A stretch of 21,337 bases of DNA from Eimeria necatrix. Lineage: Eukaryota; Apicomplexa; Conoidasida; Eucoccidiorida; Eimeriidae. A program made the position numbers and the translations under genes. A model generated the notes under the pieces. It saw only the letters and a list, made by a program, of their open reading frames with translations, did not search any database and had not been told where the DNA came from. Position 1 is the first letter of the stretch, and each line of letters starts with the position of its first letter. Positions 1-10,840 of the stretch are shown here, one piece after another. Location of the stretch: assembly GCF_000499385.1 (NCBI RefSeq), contig NW_013654450.1, forward strand, positions 1 to 21,337. Direction: 5' to 3'.

Positions 1-99
1 GCACCCGACATGAATGACCTATCCCTTTTGTGATTGTCTAGCCAAATACGCACGCACGCTGTGCAAACTGTATAATGAGAGCTCATGATAGCGTTTATC
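1..99 (+). repeat. 99-bp direct repeat, copy A
   Basis: This block is identical to 2038-2136 except for one base (T at 71, C at 2108), so 98 of 99 positions match at a fixed spacing of 2037 bp. It runs up to the first base of the window, so the true left end of the repeat cannot be seen. It has no long open frame and no terminal TG/CA or poly-A tail that would mark an LTR or a SINE. The family is not recognised. A tandem or dispersed repeat unit, or a recent segmental duplication, would fit equally well. Confidence 0.93.
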
Positions 100-290
100 T
101 ACGAACGCCAATTCACACGTTCCCGGTCGGAGTGTCGGTCACGACGCAAATATTCGGTAGAGTCCCCTCCAGTGCGCTGCTGCACTACTGCCTACATCTC
201 GCTCCAACAGTGATTCACGAAGGCGATTCTCTATTTCATTTGCAGGTGCGGCGGCGCTTTGGGGTTTTGTTAGGGCTGTTGGCAGCGCGC
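100..290 (+). repeat. Diverged continuation of repeat copy A
   Basis: After the near-identical 99 bp the two copies still share colinear short blocks, but with indels. Examples are GGAGTGTCGG at 129 (matching 2182), the CTATTT at 231 (matching 2225) and CGGCGCTTT at 252 (matching 2246). The offset moves from 2037 to 2053 and then 1994, so several insertions and deletions are needed. The similarity was aligned by eye and is much weaker than in the first 99 bp. Beyond about 290 I cannot follow it. Confidence 0.45.
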
Positions 291-2037
291 GTTTCGTGCA
301 GCTGGGGCGTTTTTCGTGCTTCTCGCGTAGCATCTCAGAGCCTGATGATACTTTTGCATCAGAATTCCGTGTTTCCTCTTCATTCTTTCTGTTCCTCAAC
401 GTACTCGGCAGCTACATCAAGACACCAATCTCTCAGTTAGCGTCGGCCCAACAGATCACCCAAGAACGATTGAAGAGTTGCCACTTACTTCCTGTACCCA
501 TACATTTGCTTACAGTTGTGGTTCAGCGGCCCTCAATGCGGCGGAAATGGAAAGCAAGGGCACTGGAAAGAAAACTAATGGTGCTTGCTGTTGCATTTCT
601 GCTCTTTCTAAAGTGTGTAGGGTTCGAGAAAAGGAATGTTGTCTCCTGATATCGCCGCTGATAGTAAGACGAACTATGTGGGCGGTGGAACCAAGCCACT
701 GTGGTGTTTTGTTTCTCTGTGTTGCCTGCAAATGAAGCTTATCATATATTTCTCACGGTGAGGCTGGAATGTGCTTCCTCTATTTTCATTCGTGGCTCGG
801 AATGCGAGTCTCTCTGGGACCATTTCTCGGCATTCTGAGGAAAGCTCCCTTCATGTGGTCAGATTCTGACTAATACATCGCTTTGTGGCTCACTGTATTT
901 CTCAAAAGGTCAAGGTTTTGGCATTTGCTAAGCCCTGGTGTTCAAGGAATTACTACCATACGTATCATTTCCGCTGAAGCAGACGTAATACCTACCAGCT
1001 TGTTCCACATGAATTTATCCTTTCGTGTTCCGGCCGCGGGATTAGGTCAAGGAATTATTTTGTCGCTCAGTGCGTGCCAAATATGGTTCATAACAGCTTT
1101 ACTAGCTCATTTTCAGTACGAACCTCTGCCCACAACCATCAAAGTGCACGTCAGCGGCATACGCTCCTTAAGAAGACCTCTGATGACACATTCTCCCTCA
1201 GTTAAGTCTCTGGTGGCGATTTGTGACGATGATATGTAATACGCAAATGCACTCTTCTCGACAATATCACACGGTACGGTTAGAAGGATTCTGGAACCCA
1301 TGCATGAACTACGTGCAGCCAAGCCAAGTTCCCAGAGATGTCGCCTCCGAACCACATCAGCGTTCCATACCTGTAAAACATTCAACGCCTGAAGACGTTT
1401 AATGCGCGGATGCGGAATCGCCAATTCTGCGTATTCATCACATACGCACAGATGCGCAGGTCTTCTACTGCAGGCCGCCTTGCCCCACTCACTAACAGGC
1501 GCCGTGCGCACACTGATACACAGCACATACAAGTAGAGCCATACTCCAAACTTGTGCAGAAGAGAATGTTTTTTCGCTTAGTCGCGTGCTCGCGCCAATG
1601 GTTTTGGGGCCTATGGCGAAAACATTGCGATCATTAGTCCGTCTACTGCTGCCCCGAGAGATGGAGCTTGAGTTGGCCGAGCAGTCGCTGTAGCTGTACA
1701 GCAACGCTCCAGGCAGTTGGCTATTAGGCTCACGTGAAATTATTCATGGTGGCTCCGCATGCTCAAAAGTACACCTTAGTGTTGATTCTGGACGGACATG
1801 AACGAAGCTATCACATACTCTCTGCCAGAAGGCGAATCGCAATCAACATGCCCGTGCGGTCTTCCAGATTGTCTACAAAAGAGCCAAGTGCTAGTCAAGT
1901 GAAAGCCTTGACAGGCTTTAGCGAAATTCGACCACGACTAATCTACGAGCATGCAGAGCCGACGAAGCGTCGCAGCAGCATTACTCTTGCTTAAACCGGT
2001 GCGGTACTCAGCCCGACTATGCGTGTCAACTGCTGCA
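291..2037. other. Spacer between the two 99-bp repeats, no gene seen
   Basis: No recognisable gene lies between the two repeat copies. The longest open frames are about 115-140 codons, for example complement(1113-1532) and 883-1239. They overlap each other on opposite strands, begin at arbitrary codons and match no domain I recognise. Their number and length are as expected by chance. Two GCATGC sites occur at 1757 and 1949. If the flanking repeats bound a mobile element, this spacer would be its body, but it shows no reverse transcriptase or transposase motif. Confidence 0.6.
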
Positions 2038-2136
2038 GCACCCGACATGAATGACCTATCCCTTTTGTGATTGTCTAGCCAAATACGCACGCACGCTGTG
2101 CAAACTGCATAATGAGAGCTCATGATAGCGTTTATC
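2038..2136 (+). repeat. 99-bp direct repeat, copy B
   Basis: This is the second copy of the block at 1-99, in the same orientation, with one mismatch. Near-identity stops sharply after the shared TTTATC at its right end. At its left end the copy follows a CTGCTGCA stretch, and the first three bases (GCA) may belong to that stretch. Both sides can be seen for this copy only, so it is the better one for defining the repeat ends. I see no target-site duplication. Confidence 0.93.
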
Positions 2137-2290
2137 GACTAACGTCATTTCACCTGCTTATTAGTTCCCATGCAAGTAGAAGGAGTGTCGGCCATAGCGC
2201 CGCTGTGCGATAATTTCATGAAGTCTATTTTTCCTGCGCGTACGCCGGCGCTTTGTGGCTTGGGTAGAACTGTCGATGATTTATGATTTA
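2137..2290 (+). repeat. Diverged continuation of repeat copy B
   Basis: This is the counterpart of 100-290, sharing short colinear blocks after the 99-bp core, among them GGAGTGTCGG at 2182 and CGGCGCTTT at 2246. It is shorter than the copy A continuation because of net deletions. No open frame is shared between the two continuations, so the similarity is at DNA level only. Confidence 0.45.
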
Positions 2291-2830
2291 CGGAGCCGGA
2301 CCATATATTTCCTTCCTGCGTAAAAATTGAATGTTTTAACGCTTAATGCTCCTGTGGTCTGGAAACCCTGCGCTGAGCTCATGTTTTCTTCAATGTTGGC
2401 GGTTGGCAGCCGTTTCAGATTACATATAGCATCCCGCACATCGCCGCATATAAAAATAAGCGATACGTTACTGGCTACCCATCGATAATTGTCTCACGTG
2501 CTGCATGACAGCAAAACTACGCCGCTTAAGCGGGAGTAATTCGATGGAGCAGGATGTATTTGCAAGCAGTTGATATCGGCGTTATGCAGACAAAAGGTTT
2601 GCAGCTTGTGTATAAAAACTTCAATAAAGGCAAAGCCGCTTTTAAACTTTTCCTGTAGGAGAGTGTCTCCTTCACTTGCCACTGAGCTCGTAGTAAACCT
2701 ATGAATCTGGTATGTTCTATTTAGACGTCATATATGACACGAAACAAGCACGACGGGCTTCGAGTTTATGTAGGTCTTTTATAAGCTATACAGGCATACT
2801 CTAGTCAAAACTGTCTCATGGCATTGTTCC

Positions 2831-2847
2831 TGAGCAGTCCACGTTTT
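2831..2847 (+). repeat. 17-bp word shared with 7117-7133
   Basis: The word TGAGCAGTCCACGTTTT occurs here and again at 7117-7133 in the same orientation. The flanks are not alike. A match of this length in 21 kb is mildly unlikely by chance (roughly 1 in 100), so it may be the remnant of an old dispersed repeat. It could also be coincidence. Confidence 0.4.
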
Positions 2848-3852
2848 TGGGCAAGCATCCACCTCGCGCCATCTCCTTGAAGCCCTGTTCGAAACCTGTA
2901 GCGTTTCAGATGCCAGTCGCCGGTACACCGCATTAGCAAAGAATTGAGCATCCACATAATTTTCTCACCGACAACTCAACAAATCACCAGCGTACCATCT
3001 GTAGCGCAGCGAAGGTAATGGTAGAGTTGTCCTGCACAGGTAGTCAGGTTGACCTGTTGCTATGTAGTTTGTTATGACATGTCTAAGTAAAGCTCCCGCA
3101 AAATAAATACGCCTTCTACGTTGCCTGAGAGGACGGGTATGAAAAGAAAACCTTTTCCTCACACTTTTCGCGCACTCCACCCAAGCAACTACTGCTCCCC
3201 TGAACAAAATGAGGGGCTGTTAACTAGGGCACATGATGCTTTAATGGTTTTGGTGTATAAACGTGACTGCACAGCTGGAAACGCCTTGATCTAATGTGCA
3301 AAGCAGAGGGGCCTAAGCATCATTTCTTTCCGACTTTTTAGCATTTCGACGCTGCCGGGAAATATTTTTGCAAGCCTTAATTTTGAGTCAAATATACGTA
3401 CTGCAGGCTTTCCAAGGCATATCTCGGAAATCGGCGGTGATGGGCTAGCAGCTTAAGCATATTCCAGATGTCTCTTCGTCTCCTGCGCTTCTACTGTTGA
3501 CACCAACGTACGCGAAGCTTAAGAGAGATTTAAAGCCAGTGCAAGCAACACGTTTCAACACGTTCCGGCATAAGTGGAAAACCAGCGTTCTGTGCAGAAT
3601 GGTGCCACAACCAAAAGTTGCTGAGGGGCTCTGACCCAACATACTCTCTGCAGCAGTGACTTTTAACGGGTCAGGGTTTCATTGGCACTGTTTCAGGATT
3701 TATGAATAAACTCACAATCAGCTTTGAAAAATTTTAGTGGCGCCGAGCCAAAGATAAAAATGGTGTGCATCACAGCGTTTCGGTTTTGCTGTAGCTAGGT
3801 TTTGGGCAGAAATGTTCGTGTAGCCCGGAGCATAAAGGCGGTCATCTTCTAT

Positions 3853-4135
3853 CTAACGCTTCATTGCATCATACAGCATCTTTAATCTTGGCCTGTAAAA
3901 AATTTCGCTGACGCAAGCTTTGGTCTCTTCGACATATGGACAAGATCCACAGTGGCCTCTTGCGCTGTGCGGATTGCGTGGTGGGAGTATACTGCAGAAA
4001 CTATCTCCGTCCAGAAACAAGCAGAATAAAGCACTCTGGATGTTTTGCATTACTTTCAGTTTCTTTCCGTGCTCACACACAGATTCTAGGCTTCTCCAAA
4101 CTTTGGCCATCTCCCCATGGAGATTCTGTGATTGC
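3853..4135 (-). other. Weak candidate 3' exon (unidentified)
   Basis: On the minus strand an acceptor-like AATCACAG precedes base 4135. It is followed by 93 open codons ending at TAG (3853-3855). The frame cannot start upstream because a TAA lies just before the run, and it has no early ATG. The predicted peptide is fairly helical and carries a cluster of three cysteines in its second half. It resembles no family I know. The pyrimidine tract before the acceptor is poor, and an open run of this length is expected by chance in a window this size. A shadow is more likely than a gene. Confidence 0.12.
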
Positions 4136-5526
4136 AGTATAAGGGCTCGCAAGAGCTTCACTTACTTCCTATAAAGGATGCGCAACAGAAAAGCATACAG
4201 TAGTAGCAGCTTTACTTGTTTTACGTCTGTTAGAGTGGAACAAATTAGATTTGGTCCAAAGGTAGAGGCACTACAGAGCGGTGTTCATGTTCCTCCATGT
4301 TGTGACATGCTACATGCAGTGTATGCACTTAAAACGTCCCGTGTACCCTGCACATTCTGAATCGAAAATCATCATGCATGATTAAGCGCGACGTTGGCAA
4401 GTTTGTGAACTTGAAGAACGCGGGCACAGCCACTGGAAGGCGGACGTTTTCCCGGTACTCTGTGCATACCACAGTAGCAGCGCCGTGATGCCATCAAGAC
4501 TCAGCGACCTCTTCAGTCAGGTCTATGCACTTGTTACGGTATAATTTGACTGTGGTCCCTGCAGCGGCAGCACGACACCTACTAGCTTCGAACAGAGAGA
4601 TATTAACAAATTACACACTGGCACATGGTCAAGCGTGACGGTTGCTTTTTTCACCATTTGAACCTTCGAAACATTTTTACAACGCCCGTTAAGTCAACTC
4701 AAAAGTTCAAACTGTAACGGGACAACCTTCATGAACATATATATCTGCTCAACTCCTTTCATTGGCGTGGCAGCCAGCAAAGTCCGCATTAGTGTGTTGT
4801 GAAATCTGCTTTGCACGTGTCTCATGCAGGACTGGGTGTGCTGGAGCACAGTACACGTCTATTCATGTGGAGGTCTCTTCATGTGATTGTATTTTGAGTG
4901 AGTTTTGAAGCAATGGAAGCCAACTGTGTCACCAAAAAGGGCAGCACGTCACGTTTTCATCTAAATGCGACTCGAGGCAAAAGCAGCACATGTGTAAGCA
5001 TCGATGCTGAGAAACAATATAAATGATTGCTTTGCTCAACGACCTGAAAGAGCTAGCTAGAACTAAGCGCCGGACGTGAAAGCGTAACCGCTCCCAGTTT
5101 AGGCTAACTGTCCTCTAAATCACAGATCAACCATATCAGAATCGTACGAATGCAGCATTCGCTTCGCGTCAAGGCACCTTACTTTGTTTTCTTCATTCAC
5201 GGTACACCATAACATCTAGGTCTGAAGTGAAAGCACATTTTCAGCCCTGAACAGGCACGTTCTGCCACGTTTTAATTTACCTTTGGCGTTGCCCAGTATG
5301 AAGCATTCATGTTTCCAATGCAATTCACCTAAGAACGCTAGCGTCCTTTTGGCTGGGCTTGTCTAATCAATCTTTTTGCAACAAAGGTGCTTCAAAACTG
5401 AGAGAAATTTGGCATTGGGCGTGGCGAATGCACTTGTGCTGTTTTCTGAGCTAGCAACAAAACGAGGCTCAAAAAAATTTAATGCGGAGCAACGCACTCT
5501 CTGTTATTAATGGCGTCTATTCAGAT

Positions 5527-5545
5527 GCTAGAAAAATCTTCTAGC
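5527..5545. repeat. Short perfect hairpin
   Basis: The arms GCTAGAA and TTCTAGC enclose a 5-base loop (AAATC). A T:G and then an A:T pair could extend the stem to nine. No T-run follows it and it borders no gene, so there is no reason to call it a terminator. It is probably a chance palindrome. Confidence 0.4.
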
Positions 5546-6457
5546 GTGCACGTGCCTAGCGGCTTCATGCCTTGAGAACGCCAGTGTTCATGTGCCAGTT
5601 TGCTATCTTGTACACAAAACGTGGAGGCAACGGCTGCCCATATGCTACATGTGATGCTGACAGACTTTTTTTGGTCTAAATATAACCAACGAAACACGGT
5701 TGCATCGTGCAAGAGCATTTCTCACTTTCTGCGTGGAGGATGAAGCCATGTTATTCGCCGTACTGGGAATCCGCAAAACGTTACACAAAAACTGTACGCC
5801 CAAACTAGGGGCAGCATATTTTCCTTGCCTTTACAAGAAGACTAACACTTTCCTATGTTCACGGAGTGCTTGATCATCAAACATCTCTGCAACCACCTGG
5901 TGACTTGAAAAGTCACAAAATCACAGGATGGAAATTCTCACGATTTTGCTTCAGGTAGAGGCAACAAATATTGCTAAAGGACTTTTGAGCTAAACGTTGG
6001 AAATGTGATTCTACCCCTGTCAAAGCTGCATGCATAGAGTCGATTTGAAAACGAAATACCTGCAAGATGATGCTCATCCGCTTTCAGCATGATACGAAAT
6101 GCCAGCAACACGCACTAGCTGTACAGTAGTTCAGGCTCATAGAGTGCGCGAGCTTTTGTAAATGCATGCTTGCTCTAATTGGTGGATTTATTCACGACGT
6201 ATTGGGTTGTGTCATGAAGTGCCATGGCGATGCCAAAATTGTCACAACAAGATGCATGTCGGATTACCAATAGCCAGGAACGGCTTGTTATACGATGGAG
6301 CTATTTTATCGTCTTCACAACTTTACATACTCCTTCAGTAGACGCCTCTAGTTTCTGCTATGCTAGAGAAATGTCGAATAATTCCACAGTAATTGGTGAA
6401 GGCTGTCTCCACGTGGAGGGCCACACTCTGCGTATCAGCTAAAGAGTCAGAAAAGCT
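5546..6457. other. Gene-free stretch
   Basis: The only open frame here is 72 codons (6224-6442), without an identifiable domain or clear splice signals. One TGCATGCA octamer (6027-6034) and a further GCATGC (6164-6169) lie within 140 bp of each other. Nothing else is recognisable. Confidence 0.55.
6027..6034. promoter_or_regulatory. TGCATGCA palindrome
   Basis: This is one of five copies of the octamer in the window (about 0.3 expected at equal base frequencies). TGCATGCA is a known binding motif of an AP2-family factor in malaria parasites, and related motifs occur in coccidian promoters. Whether it acts here depends on what the organism is, and no gene start is evident nearby. Confidence 0.25.
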
Positions 6458-6532
6458 ACAAAAGCTTTGCAGAACAACCTACTTTCTGTGAATAATGGGT
6501 TGGAACTTCGGGCTTCGGGCCAAAGCTTTTGT
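6458..6532. repeat. Inverted repeat with 12-bp perfect arms
   Basis: The arm ACAAAAGCTTTG (6458-6469) is the exact reverse complement of CAAAGCTTTTGT (6521-6532), with 51 bp between them. Each arm is also nearly palindromic about AAGCTT, which makes a match by chance easier. A tandem duplication of CTTCGGG (6506-6512 and 6513-6519) lies just inside the right arm. The structure could be the remnant of a small inverted-repeat element, but no target-site duplication is visible. Confidence 0.5.
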
Positions 6533-7116
6533 CCGTTGGTTGTGCGTCAGCTTTCTGAACCTTCGGCACCGCAACAGGTAAGCCATAAGGATTTTTAATG
6601 TTACATCATTTCTCAAAATGCGTCCTTAGCCACGTGTTGCACGAAATGGTTGGCTCAACGTCATCTCATGACAGCCATGCTCGCATTCTCCAACTGCATA
6701 TGCGTCCGGCAAAGCAAAACCGTGCTCCAGTCATGACATGGAATTTGGCCGAGTGAACTTGCCCTTAAACGAGCCACCCGCAACGAGATATTTTGCGCTC
6801 AAAAGGCTCTCAACTTCACTTTCGTTAGCTATAGGAGCAGCGAAGCTGCTTTCAGTTGTGTGTGGACACAATTCCTTTATACTCAGGAGAAGTAAAGCAC
6901 AACAGCAATCACTGCTACGTGTTTAATTTTTCTTAGCCCGGTGCTTGCATCCTCTTAAATGCCTCTGTCGGAATTGTCTGTGCACAGCTGTAGCGCGGCC
7001 CCTCTGTTACAGTTAACATTCGCTTAACTAACATGCTGAGCAGAAAACGGTGAGCGAAAGCTATTTAGTGCATCTTATTAACTTTTGAGGCCGCACGAAC
7101 CAGAAATGGTCCTGGG

Positions 7117-7133
7117 TGAGCAGTCCACGTTTT
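7117..7133 (+). repeat. 17-bp word shared with 2831-2847
   Basis: This is the second occurrence of TGAGCAGTCCACGTTTT, in the same orientation. The surrounding sequence does not resemble the first copy. Confidence 0.4.
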
Positions 7134-8877
7134 GTGCTTTGCCTTTTCCAGTCCATTCTGGATAACAACAAACAACCGCAGAGCCATATCTGGTGTAGCG
7201 CTCGCTGCTAAGCAGTGCACTGCACGTGTTTGATTGCATTTAAGTTGCTTGTCAATCACGTTTTCTCGGTACATTTAGCGAAATACAAAGCTCGTGGCAA
7301 TTTGCGCTCCTTCGAGCAACTAGGGCGCATTGCACAACTAAGACAAACCAATAAGGCAGATTTCTGCACTTCAAAGTGCCTTCAACAAGTTTTCCCGCGA
7401 ATCAAGCATTCAATGACATATCATGTTTCCGCATAAAGGCCTCGTCAAACAGTGAATGCGTTTCCCAATGGCTTGCAATCGTTTGCTGGCACTTTTGTTA
7501 CTGTTATGCCAGTGATGCAGCAACCCACCACCTGTGAATAGCCTCCTGATGCACTTGCTTGTGCCACCTTGCTAACAGGCCGCATCAACGAGAAAAATAC
7601 AAATCCAGCTATCTTCTGCAAATAGTGGTTGAGAGTATAAAGTAGTCGTACTATCTGATCATTATACTGCGTGAACGTATGCATCAAATTCTGCCTTTGT
7701 CCCACACAAAATTGCCCCCACTAAGTGTTTTCGCACCTCAGAATTCTGATACTGGAAAGTTATTGCTTACTGACTGATGTTTGTAGCTGCACATCTCCCC
7801 TACAGCATTCAGCATATTTCGGAGGGCCAGATCTCCAGCCATCCGTGGTCTTCATGCAGATACTGAGCCGCAATCGTTTTAAGAGCTTGAAAAACGAAGA
7901 TAACAGTTGTAGAGTGCAGGCTAATGCTTCTGGAAATATCTGGCTCAGTTTCTAATACCCCCCTGTATCGGGCTGCATTCAGTAAATCTGTATTGCTTGT
8001 CAATTTAAGCTCGAGTATATAGCATCATCCTGCTACAGTGCCACAGGCGATGCGGTGCTCAGACAGTATTTCTCCCAAGTTGCTGCTGCTGTAGAATCTC
8101 CAAGCACTAGGACACGGCAAAATTGTCGCGACTGATTAAATGCTGAATGTGGGAACCACAACCTCTGTGGTTGCGTCTTGTTCTTTACACTTTGTAGAGG
8201 ATGCACGATTGTCTCCATCTCTACGAAGATTCACTATCTTTAAACGTACTTCCTGCGCGAAACGCAACTGCTAGTGACGTTGTCTTTGCTCGAGTATGGC
8301 GCTTATGCAATGAGACAAATAAGACAGGATCTAGTGTGAGACTTCAACGAAGTTCCTCCGCCGCACATCTTTTCCCACGCTTGTCGTAACTGTTGAACTA
8401 CATCTAAGAGGCCGAGCATTTCATAGTAGGCTTTAGGCAGATAAGCTAAGGGAAATGCGCAGTGTTCTTGCGTCTCTTCGAAACAATTTCCGAAGATACA
8501 CAAGAACACGGCAAACAGGTAAACTAGGACGCATTATTCATGATAAGATGCAACCCTGCAGCGTTGCTGTCAACCGTCTCGTCAGCCTTGGAACTGACTG
8601 TAGGAAGCTTAGCTTCCCACGGGAGCTAATGAATGACTTGCATGAGGATCAAAAACTTTGATATGTCATGTGCTTCGACCAGCTCAAAACACACTTGCTA
8701 TAGCCAAACGGATATAATGCACTAGTTTACATGTTTAATATTGTGACACGTGTATTTCCTCTTCTTCAACACTGTAGAGCCATATGGAAAGTCAATTCCT
8801 TCATAGTTCGCTGAACGATTTTAGTCGCCGTTGAAGTCATTTGCATGTTCTAGCGTGGTTATGGGAGGTGACTACGT

Positions 8878-8887
8878 TGCATGCACT
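8878..8887. promoter_or_regulatory. TGCATGCACT site 1
   Basis: The palindrome TGCATGCA is extended here by CT. The same ten bases occur at 9285-9294 and 17970-17979, while about 0.02 copies are expected. A further GCATGC lies 10 bases downstream (8895-8900). A protein-binding site is possible but unproven. Confidence 0.25.
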
Positions 8888-9284
8888 GGATGAGGCATGC
8901 TTCACACTGCCACCAACAACGCAGTTGTTGAAACCCCCTAAACTTATTTTTTGGCACTGTAACATAGACCCAGAGGCCAGCATGTTGCTGGAGAATGCCG
9001 TTACAACGCGCAAAATTAGCATCTAAATGTATGAGCCAACTTTCATTTCAACCTTCATAAAGGTTTCAAATGTGCAGTATGGCACATAGAAGACTACGCA
9101 GCTCTCCCGAGTTGATTGTTTTGTTTAGCAAAAGCGAGTCATGCGCTTCAGTACTGACCACGACTGCCCTGTCCGTTCAGAAGCCAGCATACTCTGGATG
9201 CCCCGGCCGTTGAACACGTTATATTTTCCACGGAAAACCGGTCCGTGTCCAGTCCGTTGTGCCTGAATCTTCCATTTTTTCTCC

Positions 9285-9294
9285 TGCATGCACT
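9285..9294. promoter_or_regulatory. TGCATGCACT site 2
   Basis: This is the second copy of the ten-base extended palindrome, 407 bp after the first and in the same orientation. The flanks differ between the copies, so the match is not simply part of a longer repeat. Confidence 0.25.
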
Positions 9295-9565
9295 ACACCG
9301 ACGAAACAAGCTTAGGAACCTGAAGAGCATTTACCAGGACATTAGCGCCGCTGCATGGATCATGGGGAAAACTGCGCAGATCGTTTTTTCCTGTTGCCGT
9401 ACATGGCAGAAATTGACAAAAATGTTGCTTTTTCCAATGATTTTCGAGCACTTTCGCTGCTGAAGCCTATGTTTGTGTCGAACTAGTTTGAGCACGCCGA
9501 AACTGCGCGCAGCGAGTACCAAGCCAAAGCGGGGTTCTTTTTCGGGCACCTATAGGCACTGGACC

Positions 9566-9583
9566 CTGCTGCTGCTACTGCTG
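9566..9583 (+). repeat. Short imperfect CTG tract
   Basis: Six CTG-type triplets with one CTA interruption. It is too short to be an unstable microsatellite. Such tracts are common in coccidian and arthropod DNA, so this one says little about the host. Confidence 0.7.
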
Positions 9584-10770
9584 GTTTCAAGTATTGGCTA
9601 CGTACTCACTTTGAATAATCAAAGAAAAGCGCAACGACAAACTTGAAATGGACGCCCAGCCGAAGCATCTACAGGCTTGACAAGTAGATAAAGTGCGATT
9701 GAGAAACTTCATAAAACAACCTCAGGGTATATATGGCTTTCTACACTAAGCAAGTCATCTTCAGTGCACACTTGGAACAGATGCCGCTTTCAATTGACCC
9801 ATGCCGCATCTGCAAAGGATGGCTTATGCTTACTGCCCTAGACAGGGTCCTTTGGTATATCATTCTTCATGATGACAGCATTCTTTGCACCTTTATATGT
9901 TACGCTTGTGATTAATGGTAATTTTGATGTTCATGTGCTTCATGTTGAGCACAAAGGAAGAGGTGCATGAAGTGATGTTTGATGCGGCGCATCAAGAATT
10001 TCGCGGAGTAAGGATCTAGGTTCGCTTTCTGTCTGCGCATTCCTCATGCCACGAAATGACATATGTGCCTCATCAGGTATATTGAATGCCAGCTTGTTCA
10101 AGAAACGTGTCAGCAACAGCTTCCGTCATCCCTGCAGGCAGCGCAGCGTGGGGTCGCTTCAGACCATACAGAAGCGATAGCACAAGTAGAATCCATGCAC
10201 ACTACGCCTTACTCTCTGAAGAAAGATAGATAAGATCTTTGTACTATGGTAGAACAAAAGGGATTCAGAAACAGAAACTGGCGTCATTCAGGGAAATCAA
10301 AGCAACCACAACCAGCTGCCCTAATTCCATCACGTCGGAGAGTTACGAGAACCCTTCGATTCACATTATGTCACAGATTATTCCATCACCGTTCGTGATT
10401 CGACGAAATCATTAGATGTAAAAACTAGCGATCCCGTGAATAACCTCGAGTGGATGTCTTTAGCTCGTGATGGTAGCAAACACAAAAGAAGTCGTCGCTT
10501 CCAGAGGTCCACGTATCTTGTCAAACCACAACAGAAGAAATTGTGAAATACCTCACACCGCCTAATCTTCAAACATTAAATCAGGCATCAGGTGGCATGC
10601 TACGTTCTTCACTTCGTGATTACAATGTCGCAGCGCAAGACGGGACTAGGATGCATATCCTCTTAACCTTTCATAGGCCTTTTTAAAATCCCACGACATA
10701 TCCTGGACGCACGTGCTGCAAATGCCGAACTGCAAAACGGTTTTCTGTTTTAAAAAAACAAAATCTGTGG
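9584..10770. other. Gene-free stretch
   Basis: Only two open frames of about 60 codons are found (9733-9915 and complement(10378-10572)), neither with a recognisable domain. The tripeptide HDD in the first was checked as a possible reverse-transcriptase box and dismissed, because the surrounding residues do not fit. One GCATGC lies at 10595. Confidence 0.6.
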
Positions 10771-10793
10771 CCCCTTCCCCTTCTCTCCCCTCT
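10771..10793 (+). repeat. 23-nt pure pyrimidine tract
   Basis: The tract has three C4 runs separated by short T/C spacers. On the minus strand it therefore carries three G4 runs, one short of a standard four-tract quadruplex. It lies about 50 bp upstream of an acceptor-like TTTCGCAG (ending 10829) and a Kozak-type ATG (10841), so it may be part of an intron end or a promoter. It could equally be simple low-complexity sequence. Confidence 0.6.
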
Positions 10794-10840
10794 GCGTAAC
10801 ACACTTTTTGGTCCTCTAGTTTCGCAGAAGGTTGCTGGCC

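Larger units (their letters stand above)
2291..5526. other. Gene-free stretch
   Basis: Apart from one weak exon candidate at complement(3853-4135), no frame stays open for long and no RNA gene is seen. A 17-base word at 2831-2847 recurs at 7117-7133. Around 4361-5520 there is no open frame of 60 codons in any of the six frames, which makes it the emptiest part of the window. I found no tRNA-like T-arm, no telomere-type repeat and no long simple repeat. Confidence 0.6.
6533..9565. other. Gene-free stretch
   Basis: Open frames of 60-86 codons occur on both strands, for example complement(7445-7705), 7215-7436 and 9245-9463. They overlap one another, carry no domain I know and start at arbitrary codons. 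The second copy of the 17-base word is at 7117-7133. GCATGC sites fall at 8879, 8895 and 9286. The last part (9001-9300) was used for base counting: 46.7% GC and no CpG depletion. Confidence 0.6.

Noticed and set aside
1113..1532. 139-codon open frame on the minus strand
   Set aside because: No domain, no clear splice or start context, and a plus-strand frame (883-1239) overlaps it. Runs of this length are expected by chance in 21 kb.
1..2136. The two 99-bp blocks as LTRs of a retrotransposon
   Set aside because: There are no TG...CA termini, primer-binding site or polypurine tract, and no gag or pol motif in the 1.9 kb between them.
9733..9915. HDD tripeptide resembling a reverse-transcriptase YXDD box
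   Set aside because: The aromatic and hydrophobic positions around a true box are absent and no other reverse-transcriptase motif is in reach.
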